Positions 36,046 through 47,564 of a DNA stretch of 64,000 bases are shown piece after piece (positions within the stretch are counted from its first letter, which is position 1; each line of letters opens with the position of its first letter). The stretch comes from Calliopum simillimum. Its lineage: Eukaryota > Arthropoda > Insecta > Diptera > Lauxaniidae. Made by a program: the position numbers and the translations under genes. Under the pieces are notes generated by a model that was not told the DNA's origin, made no database searches, and was given only the letters and a program-made list of their open reading frames with translations. The DNA lies in assembly GCA_951812925.1 (NCBI GenBank), contig OX638372.1, positions 45,630,245-45,694,244 on the forward strand, in the 5' to 3' direction.

Positions 36046-38031
36046 ATATTGATTAGAGTGTAGAACTTTCAAAAACCTACAAGAGGTTTGATATTAAAAA
36101 TAAAAAATATATGAATAAAGTGCTTAGATTTTTATGGTCATGGGCATAAAACTAAAAAAAAAAATTTCAATGCAACTTCTTCAGATTTAAGGATTTCTTG
36201 TGTTTGAAGACATCTAATGAAATTTTTTTGCGGAATATTTTTGTGTTATACTTTAACATTTAATAGCCCAGTTTTTGGAAAAGTGATAAAAAAGACCAAT
36301 AAAAACAGGGTATAATATGTCGAGAAGTCATAAAGTATGTTTTTTTGCGTGATTTTATCATGATCTTGGAACAAAAGGTTTTATCCAAAATGTACAATAG
36401 TTTCAGAGACATACATTAGGGTGGAAGTTCAAAAATACGTAACTTTTGAGGGTTTTAGCTAAAAAACAATTTGTGGTTGATGTTATACCTGGAGCCAAGA
36501 CGAATATTTTGAGATTCTTATAAAATATATAACGCATTATGCCATAATTTTGTATAGTGTACAATTCAAAAACTTTATTTTGGAAAAATTTTACTTGTTA
36601 AAGGTCACACAATTTAGTCTTTGTAGTATATCTTAACCCATTATATCATATTTTTATGGGTGTTTTGACCCCTTTTCCTTTATCTTTTCCCTGCGCTATA
36701 ATGGGTTAAAGTATTCCACAAAAGTATTCTGCAAAAAATTTCACTTTGGATCACCAAAATATTATTGTAGCAATGCATAAAACTTTAGGAAATGCGTTAA
36801 AAATACTACTAAACATATAAAATATTAATATAGAAAAAAAAAATTTAAAAAAAAACAACTGAACCCTATTAATTGAAGGTCACTTGATGTTGCATAAATA
36901 GCAATTCAGTAAAATATTGCACCTAAATAAAAAAAGCTTAATATAACATGGCAGTAAAAAAGATAACCAAATGTCATTTAAAATGCAGCAGCGCATAAAA
37001 CTCACGTTACCCTATTTAAAGCATCCCTTTTTTTTTTGTCTTGCAACGGCATCACTCTGCAAAAGTCCTTTTGTTGAATAAGTGCGGAGTAAATGTTAAA
37101 AAGGAACAAAAATACGAAAAAAAAAATTGGGGCAAAATATTAAGCGGAAATGTAGCTGCAGTCTCTGTTGGTGCAAGGATGTTGTTGCGTTAATGCCAGA
37201 CTTGCTAACATGCTCCCCATATACTACGTACACTGTGGAGAAAGGTATAAAAAGTTTTTGGGGAAAAATATTTTACTCGAAGATTGCTGGTACAACTCAA
37301 AGCTTTACTTCAAACCTTAGCTTTTCTGTTTCAGTTTTCAGTTTCTATGAGAAAAGTTTACAAAAGACAAGAAGAATCGGCTCTACAAATATCAGCCTAT
37401 GATAGATGGGTTAAATAACAAGTTTCAGACAACTTAACTAATTTTCCAAGAAGAATTGGTTATATTGTTCAAAGAACGGAATTTCATTAAGCTGACATGC
37501 AAAATAGTCAGGGCAATGACAATGTTTTAATGAAATATTTGTAGTTTCTGCAATGACTTAACATTGAGACACAACAGAAAAGTAAACGTTAAAAATTAAC
37601 ATTTACAAGACTTGGCGATTTTATTTTTTCTCAGTGCAACTACTTACCCGATGCTAACCTATTAATTTGAATGTCATTTTTATTTCTATTTTTTTTTTTT
37701 TTTCTTTTTATGTGGTGCTTTTAAAACTTTTATGTTTTAATGTTGCCATTTTTTTCTTTCTTGCAAAGTTTCGCTTTTTATTTGAGGTCATTTGCGTAAA
37801 TGCAACTCTTTTGCTCTGATAATTGTGATAATGTAAATTTAATGAGCATGTTTTTACTACTGGCATTGTTGTTGTTATTGTTGTATGTGTTATTTTTGCA
37901 ACGAACTTAAAAACGGCTTTAAATACCAACATATTATTTTCACACATTTTTCTTCTTTTCTGGACTTAGTTGCGTAGTCTATAAAATAAAAATTTCTTGA
38001 CCACTCTATGAAGAATACCAATTTTTTAATG
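36046..38031. other. AT-rich intergenic, no gene recognised
   Basis: No protein signature, TIR or tandem array was recognised in these 2 kb. T- and A-runs are common. Confidence 0.4.
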
Positions 38032-38039
38032 TTTTTGGG

Positions 38040-39925
38040 CAGAGGTGTGCACACAAGTAACGTAAGGGAGCTAAAATATTTAATCGGCTGATTAAAAGAG
38101 CTAACTCACGAAATTTGCAAAATTTAAGTCCCCAAGCATTCTTCGAAAAAAATTAAAACATAAAAATTTCAAATTCGAGGGATGCAATGACAGCAACAAA
38201 TCAATGATAAAATAATAATTCCCATTGCTCGACGATCGCAACGAAAAAGGCTTCAACTCACTTGACTTCAAGCTGCATGAAATTGTTGTTGCGATCGCTC
38301 GCATTGAATTTTATTTTTTGAAGTTCGTAGAAAAGTAGCGTATGCAATTGTTGTTCCAAATTTTATTGTTGTTGTTTCCTGATATTCATTTTTTGGTTTG
38401 CTTCAAAACTAAAATTGGACTGACACTTGCAAACAAGTAGCGTGTTATATACGACAGGATATTAGTACTTTTTGTTGTTGTTGGCTTGTATTTAGAACAG
38501 GGGTCGGCAAAAATAAATTTGAGAGTGTGTTAGTGAGAGAAGAGAGAATGCACTGAGAAAAAATTTTCACAGAAAACAGTACGAAATAAATATTGAAGCA
38601 AAAAAATATGCGTTAAAACCGAAAAATCATTGCAAAAGCAACATCGAGTGCAAGCATATTTCTGTCTTCTTATGCCAGTGGTCAACAGGCCATAGCACAA
38701 TTGTGCAGAAAAACTTCACAGGTATTCTTGGGCTTTTTCAATCAGTTGTCGCTCAACCATCGACAAAGCAACATCGAGCGCATCCATAGATAAAACTTTT
38801 TAAAAATTATACAAAATATTTAGGGTTGCCACCTGGTTTTTTATAAATTTTGCTTAAACCATATATTTAAAAAAGAAAATAAATTTAGTCTTAAAACGCT
38901 TAGATAAACTTTTTAAAAATCCAAAGTACTCGTATATTTTTAGGGTTACCACCTAGTTATTTTCCAAAATTTTGTTAAATAATACTTTTGCTTCAGGAAT
39001 GGTCAAATGGCTACAGGTAGTACAGATTATACAGATAGTTAAAAAAAGTCTGGCAACCCTAACATAGCAACCCTAAATCTTTGTTTCGTTGTTTCTGGAC
39101 CCAAGATGTCAATTTATAGTGAGAAAATTGTGATCTTAGCAATTTATTGAAATAAAATTTTGATTTTATTAAAATAACAAGGTGGCAACCCTAAAAATAA
39201 ATGTTGGATTTTTAAAAAGTTTATCTAAGCGTTTTAAGACTAAAACTCATTCTTTTTTTTTAAATATATGGTTCAAGCAAAATTTACAAAAAAAACAGGT
39301 GGCAACCCTGAAAGTTTTTGTATAATTTTTAAAAAGTTTCTTTGACCGTTTCCTAAACTAAAAATTTGAATCTAGTCACAAAAGTATAATTTTTACAAAA
39401 TTTCAGAAAATAACCAGCTGGCAACCTTAAAAATATATGTTAGATTTTTAAGACGTTTATCTAAGCGTTTTAAGAATAAATTTGAATTTTTTTTTATAAT
39501 GTATGGTTAAAGCAAAATTTACAAAAAAAAAAGGTGGCAGCCCTAAAAGTTTTTGTATAATTTTTAAAGAGTTTATCTGAGCGTTTCCTAAACTGAAAAT
39601 TTAAATTTAGTCACAAAAAGTATGAAATAAAATATTTGTCATATCTGCAAAGAAATTTTTTCATGTGCATAAAAAAGAAAACAGAACGACAGATGCGCTC
39701 GATGTTGCTTTGTTGATGGTTTTGCGACAACTGAATGAAAGAGCGTAAGCATGCGTGTGAAGTCTCTCTGCACAACTGTGCAATGCTTTGCCGACCACTG
39801 ATTTAGAAAAACTTAACATTTGAAAAAATCAAAAACTCAAGCTTTACGTTTATGACGTAAGGCTTCAAAATCAAGTTTATATGGGAGCAAGATGAAAAAA
39901 TTTTTGCTCCAGGTGCACACCTCTG
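38040..39925. mobile_element. Outer hAT-like element hosting a second hAT-like element
   Basis: The ends CAGAGGTGTGCAC (38040-38052) and GTGCACACCTCTG (39913-39925) are perfect 13-bp inverted repeats, flanked by the exact 8-bp duplication TTTTTGGG (38032-38039, 39926-39933). Without the nested element (38498-39800) it is under 600 bp and noncoding, so it is a nonautonomous element. Confidence 0.88.
38498..39800. mobile_element. hAT-like fold-back element, copy 3, nested
   Basis: The ends CAGGGGTCGGCAAAAAT and TGCTTTGCCGACCACTG belong to the family at 7794 and 9402, in the opposite orientation. The 8-bp duplication ATTTAGAA is exact (38490-38497 and 39801-39808). It is 1303 bp with 'agggttgccacctg' modules in both orientations. 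It inserted into the outer hAT-like element, so it is the younger of the two. Confidence 0.9.
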
Positions 39926-39933
39926 TTTTTGGG

Positions 39934-41713
39934 GAATATATGGACATGTGTCTATATAGTTCGACTTTTAAACGGTATAATTCATTACTGTGTAGTGGTT
40001 ACTAAATCTTACATAGGTAATTGTCGTCATCGAAGTTTTGCCCAAAGACACAGAAGCCTTGAAGTGATAAAAATCGCTGTACCGTGCCTGTCTTCGCCGA
40101 CAAAAAATGAATTCAGATCAAGCTCAACTACAAAAATTAGAAACTTTCGTTAAGCTTTCTTAAAACATTGCATTGCATTGAACGTGGAGAAGCCTAAGCA
40201 CAAACCACTGAATCAAATAATTGGTTTCAATGCGTATTGTGCCGCATGTGATCACATGAAACATTTACATCTTATACGAAAGCATGCAACAACTCTGGCA
40301 ACAAAAACTTAAAAGCCTCCGTGCCAAATAACCCATGGTATAGTGCCATATCACTTATAGCCTCAGGGGATTTGGCACTATACAGCATTTTTTTAAATGG
40401 ACAAAAAACATATTTGCAATACACTCTATCTACAAAAACACAATTTTTCAGGAGAGCAAAAAAACTGTTTTATTCGCTATTTTTTATAGTATTAATCAAA
40501 CAAAGTATTACGATAATAATTAAAAAGGGCCACTAGATCCTAAAAATAAAAAGATTTTAAAAATTTTAGTATTCGCGCTAGTATAGTAGATAGAGGATAT
40601 TGCAATTCAAATATAATATAAAGTGCGTATTCAAGCAAGCATATAGAGCCTATTGCACAATAATAAAAACCAATTTTTTTTTTTTGAATCAGTTATTGAT
40701 GGTTTATTAAAATTTATTAAAAATAGATGGTTTTTTCAACAAAAAAAAATTCAATATATGTAGGTTAGGCCTCAAAACAGTGATATTTGCACTTCTAAGT
40801 AAGTAAAGATAACTCAAGATCCATACATGATAGAAAAAAACCTAGTTCGGATACGTATGTATGTAATAAGGAGATCCTAGTCCACCATAAACTGCTATAC
40901 AAAAATAGTGGACCACCCTTGCTCCTGGGTACATCTACTTTCTAGTAACTTGAGGTTCTTTACATACAAATCTGAGCTCAGATTTCAGTTCTCATATTTT
41001 GCATATTTTGCGTCTGGATCCCGCTCTAATACCCAGTTTCTTTTGACGCGTATATACAATGATGTCAATTTTCAAATTACGATAATTCATAAACGGTGAA
41101 CCGCAAAATAAAAAGTGTAAAAAGAATCACATGCTCTAAGTTGTCTGATTGTGATTGTGCGTGATCGGTTAATACATGAAGTTTAACCGATCACGTCCAT
41201 TTTCAATCTTAGGCAGCCTAGTAATATTGTTGTTATCTGTACCAAATTTCATGCGTCTAGCATTATCTGTTTGCTCGTAATCGTTACTTCAGCAGACAGA
41301 TGCTCACATTTCCAAAAGGGCCAATCACAACTCAGCAGTGCCAGCAAGGGTCAACATAAAAGCGTGAAAAAATCAGTAAAATTTATTTTCGGCATTTGGA
41401 GCCGATTGATGACCGTCCGTCATGATCTTGTGTATAACGGCCACCCAATAAATATAATAAAATGAAAAATCCTTCACATTTCATTGCTGTAGATAATGAA
41501 TTTCTTTAAATGTAAAAAAGTAGCTCTGGAAGCAAATTTTTCGTTTGGAATTAATATCATAGATGACAAGTGATTCAACGAAGAGTTTACCATCAAAAAC
41601 TAATTTTCGTGAAAATTGTAGATAGAGGGTATTGAATATAAGCCGTCGATATTCCTGTTTAGTTTCTTTAAAAATGACTTTTAATTTTGGTTTTATAGCT
41701 GTTCAACAAAAAA
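39934..41713. other. Intergenic; one short perfect hairpin
   Basis: 'cgtgatcggttaa' at 41160-41172 is exactly inverted at 41183-41195 (13-bp stem, 10-base loop). Nothing else was recognised. Confidence 0.45.
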
Positions 41714-41717
41714 GGTA

Positions 41718-42579
41718 GGGGAGATGTGTGTACTTTGGTCCGCTTTTCAGTTTTTTCAATATGCTGGATTTTCCAAAAGAGTTTCCTTAGTTTTTTGATT
41801 AAATTATATTTCTACAATGCTTGCAGCATCAAATGACGTGACAATGATATTTCTATGTCTTACCATTGAGTAGAAATATCACTTTTTCCGTTGCAATCTC
41901 AAACGGTCCATGTTACACCATGCAAGTGTACATTGGACTGTTAAAAATAAAACATTGTATTTCGGTAATAAATTATGAAAGAACCATTTATTATGTAATT
42001 AAAAGTAACATTTTTTTCAATAAAAAGAAAAAAATTAATCATATGCAAAAATCATAACACAAAAAAATGCATTTAGTAAAAAACAATTAATTAAACAAAA
42101 ATGGTTGAAAATAAGTACATTAATAACGCTAATAATAATAATAATATTATATTGAGAGGCGATTATGGCTTCCTGGTTGCCCGTCGAAAAAGGCTCGCTG
42201 GTCAATAAGCATAGATCCAAGGTACACACAGACAGCATGTTTTTAAAACTGTCAACACCTATAACATATATTAATGAAAATACATCTAAAACACACTAAA
42301 AGCTTAAAACAATAACTAAACTTCCTTCCTAATGTTGTAAAACTGAAATATTTCAAGTAACTTTCTCACAAAACGTTTCGTAGTTTACTCTAAAAACAAT
42401 TTTTTACACACAAAAAACACTTTTTCCGTCGCTTTTTATACACGCATACTGCTTGACGGTCCGAAGTCTACTAATATGAGTCACCGGTATAAGAGGAAAA
42501 TTCCATAGAAGAACATTATCGTACACGTGCAACTGTTGAGTGGCAACCGACACTCGGGCCAAGGTACACACATCTCCCC
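41718..42579. mobile_element. 862-bp TIR element with TA flanks
   Basis: The ends GGGGAGATGTGTGTACTTTG and CAAGGTACACACATCTCCCC are inverted with one mismatch over 20 bp, with TA on both sides (41716-41717, 42580-42581). A TA target and GGGG start resemble the pogo-like element at 45587. An internal 'ccaaggtacacacagaca' at 42218-42235 repeats part of the end. No transposase. Confidence 0.75.
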
Positions 42580-42583
42580 TACC

Positions 42584-44959
42584 ATATCTCCCGAGTTTAC
42601 CCTATAGAATTTAACTGTTAAAATTTTTTCAGTTCGGCTCTAATTTGATTTATCTGCGCTCTTGGATCACAATAACCGAAACTTAACATTAAAAAGTCTT
42701 TCAAAGTCTTTAAAGCGAAACATGTCATATGCTTTTTTCTTCTCTATATATGATCGAACCAAATATTTTTTTTGTTTTTGCAAAAGATGAATTTCACACA
42801 TAAAACATAAAAAAAGAACTTAAAATTTAGTTTGAAGCTTTTATGAAAATTTAGATATAATTTCCAGATTTCTTTATTCAGTATTTTTTTTACATACATA
42901 CAACTCTAATGTATTTTAACTATTTGCAGACTCGGAAAAAGATTTTTTCTTCCCTTTTTTGGTCAAAAATGCACATTTACCAACCATTTGACATAGACCC
43001 TGAAATTATGTTGCTTTAAATATTGCATTACTTCACTGTGCTTTAGATATCAACAAAATTCAACTTCATCATCTGTATTATTTTGTTTCAAATTTCAAAA
43101 TATAAATAAAATAGCATACTTTCAGGGTACATGATTAAAAAGTGGCATTTTTGAAACTTGAAAGTTTTTACTGTCCTTAAAGATTATACCAAAAGTCTTT
43201 GAGTACCATTCCGAAATCATTTTACGCAGAACTTGAGCATTGATGTACACTTCTTATATGTATATTCTTTTTTTGAGTTATGTAGCTTAACAAAAGTTTT
43301 CCGTAAAAAAACCTTTTGTTTTGCCCAAAAAAAATTCTAGCCCACGTTAAGTTTTCACCAGAATAAAAATATTTTTTATGTACATATGTATTTCTATTTT
43401 ATATTTAAAAAAAAAAGTCTCTTATGAAACAACAGGATTGTACTAACTTGCTCAAGCAAAGATACTCTAAGTAGCTCAAATATCCTTCTCATTGTGCAAC
43501 ATAACACTTCCTATTAAACGACCACACGTTCAACTTTTAAGTGGCTTAAAATAAAGTTTCCACACCGAAGGAAGTCGCCAATGCAACTAAAGGTGCAAAT
43601 TGTGTTGGATTTGTTTGCAAGTAAAAGTGACTTGATGACGTCACCGCATAGCAACAGAGGCAAAATAAAAAGATAATCTCTGACCGCATCATCATCGTTG
43701 CTGCGGTAAAGTAGAAGATATTCCAAAGTTATGCTTCCTTAGCTCTTTGCAAGACTTCCTGTTGCAAAATTTTGTCTCCATTGATGCATTTATGGTCTAC
43801 TTAACAGGTGGCGAAAAGTTTTCTGTGGTCACAAGGACTCTTCGTGTGTTTTTTGTTCATACAAAAGATAATCAAGTTACTCTCTTCAACTAACCGTAGA
43901 AGTTTTATTGTAAGGTGAAAGGCAAAATTTTTAGTGTGAAAGGATTTTTTTTTTGTAGTTGTGGTTAGAAATAATTCGCTCTGTTTGTTTTTAAATTTTC
44001 CACTAAAAAAAGAATTAAACTATTTTTTTTTTTAATGAAAAATTCTGAGCTACAGCCGTACGAATAAAAACAAAAAAAAATTTTTTATGTTTTTTTTATT
44101 TTCAATATTTCAGGAAAATATTTCTTCAATTAAACAAAAAAGGAACAGGTAGGGACATGAAGGGGCATGATTTGTTACATTTTTTAGAGGTTCATCCGCA
44201 TATGCTTTCCCTTCTTAGTTCTTTTGCTATAATCTGAAAATTAATAGCATTCTGCAGTTGTCCTTATAAGTATTATTGAATCGTTATTTTCCCATTATTG
44301 CTTATTTTTCAATATTAAAACCAATCATTTGTCAATTGCACATGACATTTGCAAAACGCAAAATTATTCAATGCGTTAAGTTCTCATTGAAAGACATCAT
44401 TGTGTGTTGATTATAAATCTCTTAGCATGTGCAGCGCCTTGTACCTCCTTGTGATGCACTTTAACACTCTATTGCAGCAGCAAAACTTATCTATGCCTAG
44501 AGTGCCGACTTTATATGCAACATGCGGTGATCGAAATTTCATTAAATCACGTTCTGAAAATGAAGTGAATAGCACCTTCTCAATGTGTTAGTCAGAAAGT
44601 CAAGGGAAATGTTCAAAAGCTTTGGTACAGTGGGGAAAATATTGGAAAAATTACTTTAGCCTAAGTCCACCAACTAATATAGAGAACATAGTCAAAGCGA
44701 AAAACACAAACTACCTACTCAATAGCCAAAAAGTATGATGTGAAAAAAAAATTGATATAAAAAAAAATCACGATAACTCCTTAGTAAGGCAATTCTGAGA
44801 CCGAGAAATACATCGAAAATCATTTTTTTTTTTTTTGTTTTCATTGTTTATGTACCGTTTTTCGACATCTTTTAAAAAAATGGTAAGCATAAAATTTTAA
44901 AACTAGTTTTATTTAGTAGTTTTTGCTCAAAAGAAATCATATATAAGGACTGCCCCAGA
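42584..44959. other. AT-rich intergenic, no gene recognised
   Basis: Numerous A/T homopolymers and short open frames with no recognisable motif. No transposon ends were identified. Confidence 0.4.
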
Positions 44960-45547
44960 AAAATTTGATACTCAATGATCGTGCAGGTCGAAATATGGGT
45001 GCAATTACCTGCAAAAACCAAAATTAAAATATTCAGCCATAGCTAAAAAAACAGGTGCATCAAAAATCACTGTCCAAAGGGTTATTTCGAATTATAGAAA
45101 GGGTCAACTTATTACGCGTAAAAAGGGTTCAGGTAGAAAAGCCAGTATAGACCCACAGTTGGTGAAAAAGGTGAAGCACCTTTTTAAGCAGAATCCTAAA
45201 ACTTCAGAACGAGCAGGAACCTCATGATGAATGCCTTCTGTACTGTACTGTTCTAGCCTGATTTAGCAACCTCTCACATTTCTAGAGCAACCATAGAATG
45301 GTACAATAGCAATAATGTAAATTTTGTTCCCAAAAATGCGAATCCACCTAACTGCCCAGAGCTACGACCTATTGAGAGATATTGGGCTCTAATGAAATCA
45401 GATCTTTGGAAGAGTAAAAGTACTGCAAAAAATTTTAAAGATTTCAAAAATAAGTGGCGAAGTTCGTACGGTACTGTCGACGAAACAACTGTACAAAACT
45501 TAATAAAAAGTCTTAAGAAAAAAGTAAAATATTTTGACACAAAATAA
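44960..45547 (+). pseudogene. Tc1/mariner-family transposase, internally deleted
   Basis: The N-terminal part reads 'YSAIAKKTGASKITVQRV' and 'RKKGSGRKASID', the paired helix-turn-helix and linker of Tc1/mariner transposases. After a gap near 45215-45260 the C-terminal catalytic part follows: 'PDLATSHISRATIEWYN' (with the second catalytic Asp), 'FVPKNANPPNCPELRPIERY' (with the last acidic residue region) and a stop at 45545-45547. The middle of the catalytic domain is missing. The upstream 'ctgccccagaaaaatttgat' recurs at 47067-47086, so another end or copy may exist there. Confidence 0.78.
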
Positions 45548-45586
45548 ATATTTGTTAATAGCGTAAGGTTATTTATGTTTGCTATA

Positions 45587-46782
45587 GGGGAAAGGTACCG
45601 CCAGCGGGCAAGGTCCGGGTGTGGACACCCCCACCTGTAACTTTTGACAGAAAACAAATGCGGCTGTTCTGACAAATGTTAAGCGCGTGTAATGACAGCA
45701 TGAAATTTTTGTGCATTTACCGGAGCAAACAGATGCATTTGCTTGATGTATAGAAGAAAATAATTTTTGAATGAGTAAAAGTCAACACCAAAGTTTTTTT
45801 CAATAATTTTCCAAGTGCGATAAATCGAAGTGAATCAATCGAAAAGCTGAGTGCAATCTATATTTATGTAGTAAATTTATTGTACTTAGTGATTCAAAAC
45901 CGAGTACAACAAAAATGTTCACACAACACAATTTGCTCATTGCTTTTTAAAGTGGCTATCAAAGCCGAGTATGGGCCCCGAAAAGGTCCGGGTGTGGGCA
46001 CCCCTCTTTTTTTATTTAAAGAGTGTGTTTTACTGAAATATCGTCGTGGATGCCAACGTTACTTATTTTAATGGTATTCTTATGCCATTTTACGCTTTTT
46101 TAGTGGAAAGGAAAGAACCAATAGGCTCTTTAAAGATATCGTAGAAAAAAAGTTATTTTAATTAAGTGTGGATGTTGAGGTGACATAACACTTTGTAAAA
46201 AATCTCAGTATTGAGTTTCCAGCCAAGTAGACCGAGGAACAGATGGCAGGCGCGGATTGGTATAAAAAAAATCATGCTTGGCAAAAGAGCAATATCAACA
46301 AAGGCCAGAGATTACGTCACCTAGCTAGCTTAATTTGCAAAAAAAATTATCGGTCATCAGCCGAAGATAATCAAGTTTGGTTTCGGAGCAGCAGGTATGA
46401 TGCCATTCGATCCAGACGTTTTCAGTGACGCCGATTTTGTTAAAGCCGTTGAGCAGAATTTGTTAAATTTTTGTGAGTCAATGTCTCCGAAATAAGTTAA
46501 CATTGCTTTCTTCTCCATTTGATTGCTTTTAATTTCTTATTTTTTCATTTTTAGCCGATTTTCTAAGGATGCCGGACCTACATTTTTTTTTTTTGTCAAA
46601 ATTATCACTACACTATTTTTTTGATATAGTTTTCCCAACTGGCGATATCAATTTACTTTTTTCACCAATAGTTAGCTAAGGTCTTTGGCTTTCCAATGAC
46701 ACTTATATGTCTGCAGAATATACATTTGGTCAAAAGTTATGAGTCGAAAACAAAACGGTGCCAACACCCTGTACCCTTCCCC
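45587..46782 (+). mobile_element. pogo-like element, internally deleted, inserted at TA in the Tc1 relic
   Basis: The ends GGGGAAAGGTAC and GTACCCTTCCCC are inverted, with TATA on both sides (45583-45586, 46783-46786). It splits the 3' region of the Tc1/mariner relic. A 35-bp motif 'ggtccgggtgtgg.cacccc' occurs twice (45611, 45986). It contains transposase fragments (46243-46495), so it is a deletion derivative of an autonomous element. Confidence 0.78.
46243..46495 (+). pseudogene. pogo/jerky-like transposase ends, core deleted
   Basis: It begins 'MAGADWYKK', as at the CENP-B-type helix-turn-helix domain ('AG.dWy' motif) of DDE_1 transposases. After a short degenerate stretch another frame reads 'GFGAAGMMPFDPDVF' and 'SDADFVKAVEQNLLNF' to a stop at 46493-46495, the typical C-terminal 'GI.PF.p.vF.d.dF' segment. 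The catalytic core between them is absent. Confidence 0.65.
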
Positions 46783-46786
46783 TATA

Positions 46787-47160
46787 TTTTTGAATCAATT
46801 ATATGATATAAATTTTGAAGATTTAGTTTTTAATAAAATAATTTTTCTGGTTAATACATGATTTGGTAACTATTAACAAGTGAATGCTTGCGACAGAGAA
46901 ATATTTGTTTAAACTTGAAAATGATTTGGTAACCATTAACAAATATCTATGAATTAGTCTCATTACTCATATGCTACTAGTTTCCCTTGAAATTTGTGTT
47001 AAAATCGTCATAATTATATGAGAGATATTCATGAAAAATTATAAGATTTCTTCTTAATAATAAGAACTGCCCAGAAAAATTTGATACTTTGTTTTTCATC
47101 AATAAAAATACGTAATGAATTTTTTTTTTATATATTGTTTTCTTATTTATTAATGAGTAG
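46787..47160. other. Rest of the Tc1 relic and short direct repeats
   Basis: 'atgatttggtaac.attaacaa' occurs twice (46859, 46920), and 'ctgcccagaaaaatttgata' (47068) repeats the start of the Tc1 relic. No gene. Confidence 0.4.
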
Positions 47161-47564
47161 TAGGGGAAGGGTACCGGGCTCCCGGAAATAACGCCAGGAA
47201 ATTTTTTGGAAATAACGCCAGAAATTTTCTGGCATTAATTTTTGGAAAAAAAGCCAAAAACTGATTAGGAAACAACGCCAAAATTTTTGGAAATAATGTC
47301 AAAGGAAATAACGCCATAGGAAATAACGCCAGAAAATTTTTTGAAGACAACACCAGAAAAATCGGCATACAAAATTCTGGCGTTATTTCCATTTTGTTTT
47401 GGAAATAAAACCAAAAATTAACTAGGAAATAGCGCCAGAAAAGTTTTTGATTTTATTTCCAAAACAAAATGGAAATAACGCCAGAATTTTGTTTGCCGAT
47501 TTTTCTGGCGTTATTTCCAAAAATTTTCTGGCGCTATTTTCTATGGCGTTATTGCAGGGAGCCA
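47161..47564. repeat. Array of 'ggaaataacgccagaaa' units in both orientations
   Basis: It begins with TAGGGGAAGGGTACCG, the end sequence of the pogo-like family, then GGCTCCC followed by about a dozen units of 'ggaaataacgccaga.aattt' in direct orientation and, from about 47380, also inverted ('tctggcgttatttcc'). It closes with GCAGGGAGCC, inverse to the opening GGCTCCC. An 80-codon frame with repeated 'FLALFP' is a by-product. Confidence 0.72.
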
